Notes under the pieces: generated by a model
Told to the model about the DNA's origin: nothing
The model's database searches: none
The model's input: only the letters and a program-made list of their open reading frames with translations
Assembly: GCA_004335835.1 (NCBI GenBank)
Contig: RWJK01000771.1
Coordinates: 1 to 13,922, forward strand
Length of the DNA: 13,922 bases
DNA from: Scenedesmus sp. ARA3
Lineage: Eukaryota; Chlorophyta; Chlorophyceae; Sphaeropleales; Scenedesmaceae
Direction: 5' to 3'
Position numbers and translations under genes: made by a program
Part shown: one piece after another, positions 1 to 6,166 of the stretch
How the letters are laid out: each line of letters starts with the position of its first letter
Position numbering within the stretch: the stretch's first letter is position 1

Positions 1-58
<58 letters not shown>
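1..58 (+). repeat. CAG/AGC trinucleotide tract at the window edge
   Basis: An uninterrupted run of about 19 GCA/CAG units starts at base 1, so its true length is unknown. In the frame that continues into the exonuclease motif (codons in phase with 60-62) the units read AGC and would give poly-Ser. The tract could instead be the end of an intron, with the CAG at 56-58 as acceptor. The sequence alone does not decide between these. Confidence 0.95.
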
Positions 59-59
<1 letters not shown>

Positions 60-1396
60 GGCCCCCTGGTGGTAGGCATAGACACAGAGACCGCAGTCAC
101 GTGGGGTCAGCAGCAGCGCCACACGCCTACCTCGCTGCTGCAGCTGTGCTACCATGCAGCAGGCAGCCCGCAGGTGTGTTGCAGGGGCAAGGGTGCAACA
201 ATCCTTCACGCAAACTGCAACTGTGTGCAGCCAGCAGCACAATCAGGCTGATTACAACATGGTTCAAGCCAGTACACCTGACCTGCTGCAGAGTGCCTTC
301 GCACCACGCGCGCAGCAAGCTGCAGCGGCAGCAGCAGCAGCAGCAAGTGCAGCAGAAAACAGGAACGCAAGCAGCTGATGCCACTACGAGCTGCACATTT
401 GCCTCCTTGCGCGCTACCACTGCTGAAGCCCCGTGCAGACCATCGCCAACGTCTGTTCACAACAAGAACTCAACATACCGGCAGACATCTGCCATCTAAC
501 GCCCACTGTCCCTTGCTGCTGCACCCCTTGCAGCCGGTGTGCCTGCTGCTGCCGCTGCACAGGCTGGGGCTCAGCCCCAGGGTGCTGCAAGTGCTGCAGC
601 ACCCCTGCATTCTCAAGGTCGGCATTGGCGTGGCACATGACATGATGGACCTGCTGCGCAGCTACGAAGTGGAGGGCAGCGTGCAGGTTAGTGCCCACAG
701 GTGTCTGCCTATTTGCTGATTGCAGCCTTGCTGAGTGCAGCCGTAGCTGTGTGATTGTGTGGTTGGCGTGGCCCATGACATGATGGACCTGCTGCGCAGT
801 TTCATCAACGCAGCTGGCCGCCGCCGCTGCCTCCTAATGCCGCTGGGCCCCGTGACGAGATGGACCTGCTGGCCTTTGCCGACTTTGTGCTGGCCTGGGA
901 CCAGAGGATGAAGGCAGCGTGCAGGTGAGACACATGTTGACAGGCTGCACAGTCCAGGTTCCCTGCAGAGTGGACAGGTGTCACCCACGCCTGCGCTTCT
1001 TGCTGCAAACTGAACCCGACATTGTGCTGGACCCTGAACCCTGCAGGGCATGCTGGACCTGAGCTGGCTGGCCAGCCAGGCTGGCGTGTTCAAGGAGGGC
1101 AGCGCACAGGATGCAGCACGGCAGCAGGCCATGCAGCAGGCTGGCATCAAGACCTTCCAGCAACCGCTGCAGTGGGGGCTGGCAGGTGGGCAGATTTGTT
1201 GCCGCTGGCGCTGCTGCTGTGCCGTCAAAGTGTAGACAGTGCCTGCTGATATGTACAAGGGTGTGGCTGGGTGCTGAGCTGCATAGACAGGTGAAACCTT
1301 TGCACAGGCTGCACACGCGATACCAGCAGGTGATTGCTGTTTCTTAGGCAGCAGCTGGCAGATGCGCATGTCAAGCTTTCCCCGGCCGGTGATCAA

Positions 1397-1428
<32 letters not shown>

Positions 1429-1565
1429 GCTGTTGTGTGCAGGCCTGCTGCAGGCCACGTCAGAGTTCAGCCTGGCCAAGAGCAAGCGTGTCACAATGTC
1501 AAACTGGGCCCAGGTGCCTCTCAGCGAGAAGCAGCTGCAGTATGCAGCGTGTGACGCGTATGCAG
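60..1565 (+). CDS. Werner-type 3'-5' exonuclease domain protein (5'-partial, 4 exons)
   Basis: The exons join in consistent phase: 60-173, 534-686, 1047-1185 and 1443-1565, with introns 174-533, 687-1046 and 1186-1442 all GT-AG. The spliced product of about 176 residues covers a whole DEDDy exonuclease fold of the RNase D/WRN family. Motif I is seen as VVGIDTET (Asp and Glu of DxE), followed by SLLQLCYH. Motif II is KVGIGVAHDMMDLL (Asp after His). Motif III is SNWAQVPLSEKQLQYAACDAY (Tyr and Asp four residues apart). All catalytic acidic residues are therefore present. Members of this family remove nucleotides from DNA or RNA 3' ends in a two-metal reaction; plant relatives act in DNA repair or small-RNA pathways, but the substrate here is not known. 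No helicase motif is visible. The N-terminus is missing: it is either poly-Ser continuing left or an exon outside the window. After 1565 the frame can read on to a stop at 1694-1696 (keeping the usual Gly after DAYA), but that tail runs into GGAGT repeat sequence, so the end is uncertain. Confidence 0.85.
763..924 (+). pseudogene. Decayed copy of exonuclease exon 2 inside intron 2
   Basis: Bases 763-799 match 625-661 of exon 2 at 36 of 37 positions and would encode VGVAHDMMDLLRS, the motif II segment. The copy then diverges, and at 904-924 it resembles the exon 2 end again (GAGGATGAAGGCAGCGTGCAG against GAAGTGGAGGGCAGCGTGCAG), followed by a GTGAGA donor-like site. The two ends lie in different reading frames, and the front frame reaches a TGA near 909. 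It is best read as a tandem exon duplication that has decayed, although a spliced remnant cannot be excluded. Confidence 0.7.
1398..1427 (+). repeat. (CTG)10 tract in exonuclease intron 3
   Basis: Ten perfect CTG units lie 15 bases before the acceptor AG at 1441-1442. They may serve as the pyrimidine-containing part of the 3' splice region. The opposite strand carries CAG, the unit that is common in coding sequence of this window. Confidence 0.9.
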
Positions 1566-1649
1566 GTGCGGCGCGGGGCTTGTACACTGTACGCAGGGTG
1601 GCTTGTAACGTCTGGTGTTGCAGTGGCGTGGATCCCCATCTGTCACATA

Positions 1650-1935
1650 TAGCCAACGGAGTACCCCAGACCTCCAGGAGTTTTTTTGGAGTTTAACTTT
1701 CCAGTGGCTGGGAGTAGGCACCTACTCCCACACCCAAACTCCCATGGAGTTGGGCCTGGAGTACCCTTACTGGAGCACCAAGGAGTGCTCCTGGAGTACT
1801 TTAAACATTTATTTTGAAAATCCAGGAGGTCTAAGGAAGTTCTCTGCTTCAGCACCACTCCCGAAGAACCCAGGCTGACGACCTGCCAGCTGGAGGACCA
1901 CTCCGGAGTACTCCAACTACTCCCGGCACTCGCCT
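1650..1935. repeat. Left block of GGAGT/ACTCC palindromic repeats
   Basis: GGAGTAC, GGAGTGCTCC and ACTCCGGAGTACTCC motifs recur throughout. Several form perfect hairpins, for example GGGAGTAGG (1710-1718) with CCTACTCCC (1721-1729). The last part, 1900-1928, is the reverse complement of 3455-3483 at 27 of 29 positions, so this block belongs to the same family as the array at 3455-3930 but ends in the opposite orientation. Open frames through it are short, and I do not regard it as coding. Confidence 0.75.
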
Positions 1936-2490
1936 CCAAAAGCACGCGAGAGTGCATTTACGTCGATTAAAAAATTAAAATGGTTTCTGATTCACAATAA
2001 TACAAACATATTCTGGCTTCGCCCACACTGTCGCCATACTTTCGTGCTGGGTAGCTCGACGTGAACCTTCGGTTGACTGCCCTGTCATCAAACAAGCATT
2101 GATTGAACAATGTCATGAACATACAGCATGAAACGAATGTGCCTCATAAGGGTGCAAAAGCAAAAGCAAAAGCAGAACGTGTCCTCCCTCAGTCAACCTA
2201 GCTGATTGGTCAAACATGCCACAACAACAGCAGCTGAGCACAGCAGTGCTCAGCCTCCAAACTACAGCTAGTTGCACATACAGCTATTTTGTAACGTCAA
2301 CTTCATACACACAACATAGACGCGGTGCTGTTTTGTAGAGTGGCAGGAAACCGAGTGATTCGTCACTAACTGTCGCCACCATGCGCATGGACACAGCAGC
2401 CGGGGAGCCAGCCAGCAGCAGCAGCAGCAGCAGGGTGAACACAGGCGTCGTCCAGCAACACTAGACGTACACAAAACAACAGAAATACAT
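1936..2490. other. Intergenic, AT-richer stretch without a recognised gene
   Basis: No convincing open frame is present. It contains a short tandem repeat, CAAAAG three times at 2155-2172, and a 9-bp perfect hairpin: GCTGAGCAC (2233-2241), loop AGCA, GTGCTCAGC (2246-2254). A TGTAA at 2290-2294 could be a + strand polyadenylation signal if the exonuclease transcript reaches this far. A short CAG run lies at about 2415-2432. Confidence 0.5.
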
Positions 2491-2912
2491 TTAGGGTTCA
2501 GTTTGCAGGGTTTGGTTTAGGTGATGCGTGCAGCTGAGGGTTTAGGGTTTAGGGAATAGGGGTGCAGCGATGCGAGCGGAGCTAAACCATAACCCTAGCC
2601 TCCTAAAACCCTAACCCTAACCCTAGGACACTGCTAGGCCGTCTGGGTCCCCTGTGGTGTGTGCTGGCTCGGCCGCCCACAGCGGCCGTGCCAGCACAAC
2701 ACCACAGGGAAGCACGGCCTAGCAGTGTCCTAGGGTTAGGGTTAGGGTTTTAGGAGGCTAGGGTTATGGTTTAGCGTAGCCAGTACGCAGTTTAGGGTTC
2801 TGTGTGGTGTTTCAATTAGGAGATGTGTGCAGGTGAGGGTGTAGGGTGTAGGGTGCAAGGTTGATTTCGGTGTTAGAGTGCAGGTTCTGATTTTGGTGAT
2901 GCGTGCAGGTAC
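2491..2912. repeat. Degenerate telomere-like (TTTAGGG/TTAGGG) repeat field
   Basis: TTTAGGG, TTAGGG and variants such as TGTAGGG recur on either side of the hairpin at 2581-2775. A longer unit of the form GGTGATGCGTGCAG followed by TGAGGG is seen at about 2520 and, as GGAGATGTGTGCAGGTGAGGG, at about 2818; GGTGATGCGTGCAG recurs at about 2894. Its TAGGG-rich continuation follows the first two. TTTAGGG is the usual plant and algal telomere unit, so this looks like an old interstitial telomere-like or satellite tract rather than a chromosome end. Confidence 0.75.
2581..2775. repeat. 195-bp near-perfect inverted repeat (hairpin) with telomere-like arms
   Basis: Bases 2581-2642 (62 nt) are the exact reverse complement of 2714-2775. 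Pairing continues with a few mismatches and one or two bulges almost to the centre, near 2676-2683, where GGCCGCCCAC faces AGCGGCCGTG. Each arm contains CCCTAA/TTAGGG repeats. The shape fits a foldback or MITE-like element, or a long-hairpin small-RNA precursor. I saw no clear target-site duplication at the ends (GAGCGGA on the left, GTAGCCA on the right). Confidence 0.92.
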
Positions 2913-3454
2913 TTCCACCGCCCCTGCTTTCAGCTCACATACATGCTGTCACAGAGTGCATACAACATGGGGCTTGTTGACCTGAAGCTAGCAGCAGATG
3001 ATGAAGCAGTGGCAGTGGAGATGCAGCTACCAGCCGCTGCGGCATCCTGCAGGAGATGCAGGCATCTGTGCTGCCCTTTGCTTCATGGTATTGTGCTGTT
3101 GTGCAACAGCGACGTGCTATACACCGCTGCACAGTGCACTGCACTGTGCATGATGTGCTGTTCTCGAGAGGTACTCGAGTGCTGTTCGGTCACGGAACAG
3201 CGTGTAACCTGGCTTGACTTTTGATGTCATGATGTCCGTGATTGACGTTGCTGTCATGTATAGAAAAACAACATTCGTTTCATTTTTTCATGTCAAACAA
3301 CGAAGCAGGGCCGCTCAGCGGACATTGTCGCATCGCATACGATAAGTGAATGTCTGGCTGAAGTACAGCTGTTCGACTCAAGATATGTGACAACCGCAAA
3401 CATTACTTTCCTATTAAATTTCTGTAGATGCGAACGCTGGTTGAGCTGCTGACT
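2913..3454 (+). other. Intergenic stretch with one weak exon-like open frame
   Basis: After GCGTGCAG near 2901-2908 the + frame stays open to a stop at 3222-3224, with an ATG at 2943. The peptide begins RYFHRPCFQLTYMLSQSAYN and includes MGLVDLKLAADDEAVAVEMQ. It is less repetitive than random CAG-rich sequence here and could be an exon, but I recognise no family and the continuation is unclear. From 3225 to 3454 the sequence is AT-richer and shows no coding signal. A TGTAA occurs at 3203-3207. Confidence 0.25.
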
Positions 3455-3930
3455 TGCCGGGAGTAGCTGGAGTACTCCGGAATCCTACTCCAAGGGCTCG
3501 CCTGGGTGGGTACGGGCGGGAGCAGCGGAGTACTCCGGAGTGCTACTCCAGGGTCGTTTAGTACTAGGCCAGTATCTGGAGTAGCGGGAGCACTCTGGAG
3601 TGCTACTCCAGGGTCCGTTAGCACTAGGCCAGTATTTGGAGTAGCGGGAGTACTCTGGAGTGCTACTCCAGGGGCCTACCCAGGGGGGTGCGAGGTGGAG
3701 TAGCTGGAGTACTCCGGAGTGCTACTCCATGGTCGGATGGGGCAACGCAAGTACCTAGAGTAGCTGGAGTACTCTGGAGTGCTACTCCAGGGGCTGGCTA
3801 GGGTGTGAGCCACACGGGAGTGGCGGGAGTACTCCGGAGTGGCACTCCAGGGGGGCAGGGCATGTGTCTTGCTGGAGTGCTCCAGGGTAGCTCCCAGGAG
3901 TACAAACTGGAGTAAATTAGTACTCCGTTG
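3455..3930. repeat. Tandem array with 60-bp period and internal palindromes
   Basis: The segment TGCTACTCCAGGG or close variants starts at 3483, 3541, 3601, 3661, 3720, 3780 and 3840, giving a period of 58-60 bp and about seven units. Each unit also has GGAGTACTC(C/T)GGAGT just before this segment, itself palindromic, so one unit can fold on itself. Because the period is a multiple of three, frames stay open across several units on both strands (a 20-residue repeat such as ATPGSVSTRPV), but this follows from the period and is not evidence of a gene. The units differ mainly in the 25-30 bases between the palindromes. Confidence 0.9.
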
Positions 3931-4037
3931 GCATGACGTCCCATCTGTAGTTATCCGCGTTGCAGTGCTGCAAGGTGTCTTGACCCTAGCTGCTGCAGCA
4001 TGGTGCATGCCTAAGCACTGCTCGCACATTGCTAGCG

Positions 4038-4385
4038 ATGATGCTATGCAGCCTGGATTTCGGTGCTGCCGCTGAGGTTTTGCGCCCTTTGCTGTGTGCC
4101 TCCATTGCTGCAGGCTTGATGGCATTCCACACGCTGTGGCTGGTGTGGCTGCAGCAGCAGCAGCCAGTTGCGGCAGGAAGTGTGTCAACAGTACAGCAGT
4201 CGATAGCTTCGAGCGGCAGCAGCATACAGAGCGGCCTTGGCAGCCCTGTTGCAAGGGCAGCAGAGTTTGAGGGGCTGCTTGATTGGCTGCTAGATGATGA
4301 CCAGCAGCAGCAGCAGAGCCAGCCCCAGCAGCAACCTGGTGCTGTTACTGCATTAGCTGAGTCACCAGCAGCAACATCCAGCAGT

Positions 4386-4440
<55 letters not shown>

Positions 4441-4736
4441 CCAGTCAGCTGGGTGACAACAGGCAACCTCAGATGCCCTTCACAGTGCAGAAGCGGCATC
4501 TCACAGATGGTGCATTCTGGTGCAGCTACGCACCTGCTGTGCATCAGCAGCAGCAATGGCAGCAGCTGCTGCAGCGCGGCACCAAGGCTGCGCAGCTACA
4601 GTATGACAACATGCTAGCGAATGCGCTAGACAAAGCAGCAGCAGGGGATGGGTCGGACTATGACCTGGTTGGGGCAGGGGCGCCGGTGGTTGATGCTGGC
4701 GCCGATGCTGCGGCTGGTGGCATGATGTGGCCGTAG
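4038..4736 (+). CDS. Hypothetical low-complexity protein with a possible N-terminal membrane anchor
   Basis: I do not recognise this gene. The ATG at 4038 is the first in a frame open since 3990 and gives 232 residues ending in TAG at 4734-4736. The product has a hydrophobic stretch at residues 18-38 (LLCASIAAGLMAFHTLWLVWL), which could be a signal anchor. Poly-Gln patches and an acidic patch (EFEGLLDWLLDDD) follow, then a Ser/Thr run of about 20 residues from AGC codons near residues 114-136. A mixed region (MPFTVQKRHLTDGAFWCSYA) comes next, and the tail contains SDYDLV at 206-211. Alternatively the ORF is only a terminal exon: AG at about 4113 (TTGCTGCAG) could be an acceptor, with more exons upstream, in which case the hydrophobic start would be artefactual. 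A perfect 18-bp palindrome begins right after the stop codon. Confidence 0.5.
4391..4440 (+). repeat. (AGC)n tract inside the hypothetical gene
   Basis: About 17 pure AGC units encode poly-Ser in the + frame of the gene at 4038-4736. On the - strand the same tract gives a misleading poly-Leu or poly-Ala open frame. Such tracts are prone to length change between strains. Confidence 0.93.
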
Positions 4737-5071
4737 CCCTGATCATGATCAGGGTGGCACGGCTTGCAGGTGACAAGCAGTGTAGCTGGAACAGCAGAGG
4801 CTGGCAATGCAATGGCCATGCAATTGATTTTGCGCGGCTGATGCCACTGCTGGTGGGATGATGTGCACAGGGCCACGTGGCCCTAGCTCTTGTGCTTTGA
4901 CAGCTTGCGTGGTTCGCAACAGGTTACACACCTGTGACATGCGGTGGCTACTAGTAGTACCGCTACAGCTATAGCTGTTACGAAGGAGGCAAGCAATGCA
5001 ATTGCAGTTTCAACTGAAAAGGCGTCTCATGGTGTGGCCACACCAGCCATGGCTGCAGCTGCAGCTGCAGC
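4737..5071. repeat. Cluster of perfect short palindromes downstream of the stop codon
   Basis: Five perfect palindromes lie within 335 bp: CCCTGATCATGATCAGGG at 4737-4754, AGGGCCACGTGGCCCT at 4869-4884, CTACTAGTAG at 4948-4957, ACAGCTATAGCTGT at 4965-4978 and GCTGCAGCTGCAGCTGCAGC at 5052-5071. If transcribed they would lie in the 3' UTR of the + gene and could form hairpins. The second contains the G-box core CACGTG. I see no coding potential in this stretch. Confidence 0.85.
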
Positions 5072-5148
5072 TCAGACCTGTCATCCTTGGTTATAACGAA
5101 CATATATGTTGGCAGCGCACTTTGCAAATGTCTTTGCTTGACACCAAA

Positions 5149-5153
5149 TGTAA
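5149..5153 (+). terminator. Candidate polyadenylation signal TGTAA for the + strand gene
   Basis: This is the first TGTAA on the + strand after the stop at 4736, about 410 bases downstream. TGTAA is the usual polyadenylation signal of green algae, so this is a reasonable candidate if the organism is a chlorophyte. A second + strand TGTAA follows at about 5220. Confidence 0.4.
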
Positions 5154-5168
5154 CAAGCATTCTTATGC

Positions 5169-5173
5169 TTACA
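5169..5173 (-). terminator. Candidate polyadenylation signal TGTAA for the ABCG gene
   Basis: TTACA on the + strand reads TGTAA on the - strand. Reading down from the ABCG stop codon at 6167, I found no other - strand TGTAA before this one, which would give a 3' UTR of about 1 kb. It lies 20 bp from the + strand signal at 5149-5153, as expected where two convergent transcripts end at the same place. Confidence 0.35.
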
Positions 5174-6166
5174 CCTCATATATGTTACCCAGCCCGTTCA
5201 ACTTGATCCTAAACATCGTTTGTAACGACTCCAGGGAGGATAACTGGCTTGCTGACCACTCATTCAGCAGCTCAAAGCAATTCAGTGGCACTTCCAACCC
5301 CACAGCGTCAACACACTGTGCACCGGCAGTACTGTTCTACTGGACGCACAACTTAGAAATCAGCAGTCTTACCAGAAGCAACTCAGTGCTCGGCACAGTG
5401 CGCGCTGCCTGCTCTACCTGTCAACAGTCACAACCGCATCTGCTGAAGGCAGCTCAAAAGCATTGTCAGGTGTGCATTCACGCTCCCAGCACGCAACCCA
5501 CAGACAACGAGCCTTGAAGCAAGCATGCTAACCCAGAAATGCTGTGCATGCTCTCAACAGCTCGTCCCATTGCTCTTGCTATAGTCACATTGCCCTTATT
5601 CAGGGCCTGGCGCAATATCCTATACACTCCTGCAACTCGGCTGCTGAAAGCAATCTCCTCACTGCATTGCTGCAATGAAGCGCCACGTGCAGCTGCATGT
5701 CTCAGCCTGCACTGTCTGCGGCTCATACATATCACCCATCAAATCGTGCACATCACCCGTCAAATAACAGTCATTCATACTACTGCAAACACTACCAAGG
5801 CTGCACAGCAGGGGTGCAGCAGTGCAACTGGTGCGCACATCGTGCTTGCAAGCAGACAGTGTGACAGCACCACAGCTGTCAAGCATAACAACGGCAAACC
5901 CCCAGATGCATCGTGGCCACGCATGCCTGCAGTCCCAACCGCAAGCGCTGCTTGCACATGCAGCGTCCCGAATGCAGCTTTCAAACAAAACACCTCTACG
6001 GCCAAACGTAGATCAGATCAACAGCGACAACACACGTCTGTACAAGCTTGCTGGAAGTAAGGCTAGACAAGCATAAACATCACACCAACAAGCAGCAGTC
6101 CCTGCAGTGGTCTGCTGCACGCTTCCGGCACCAGCCAACGCCAACCAACCCTCCCAAGGCACCTCC
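5174..6166. other. Probable 3' UTR / intergenic DNA between convergent genes
   Basis: About 1 kb without a supported gene. Open frames of up to 173 codons occur on the + strand (4996-5517 and 5539-6060), but they lack recognisable motifs, start in unremarkable sequence and have no matching splice structure, so I treat them as chance. The right part is most simply the 3' UTR of the ABCG transporter gene, which ends at 6167 on the - strand. Confidence 0.5.

Noticed and set aside
2491..2912. True chromosome end (telomere)
   Set aside because: The TTAGGG/TTTAGGG units are few, degenerate and present in both orientations, and genes lie on both sides.
3506..3703. Protein with 20-residue repeats encoded by the 60-bp array
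   Set aside because: A 60-bp period keeps frames open automatically on both strands; there is no start context or flanking coding sequence.
3455..3930. CRISPR array
   Set aside because: Units are contiguous with variable but similar spacing sequence, the repeats are palindromic GGAGT satellites, and the genome is eukaryotic with no cas genes.
3986..4441. 151-codon - strand open frame with a long poly-Leu run
   Set aside because: It is the reverse reading of the AGC tract in the + strand gene; the Leu run is a repeat artefact.
4996..5517. 173-codon + strand open frame
   Set aside because: It has no recognisable motif, begins inside the palindrome cluster and covers the predicted polyadenylation zone; the length alone is not convincing.
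5539..6060. 173-codon + strand open frame
   Set aside because: No motif or domain is visible, and it lies antisense to the likely 3' UTR of the ABCG gene.
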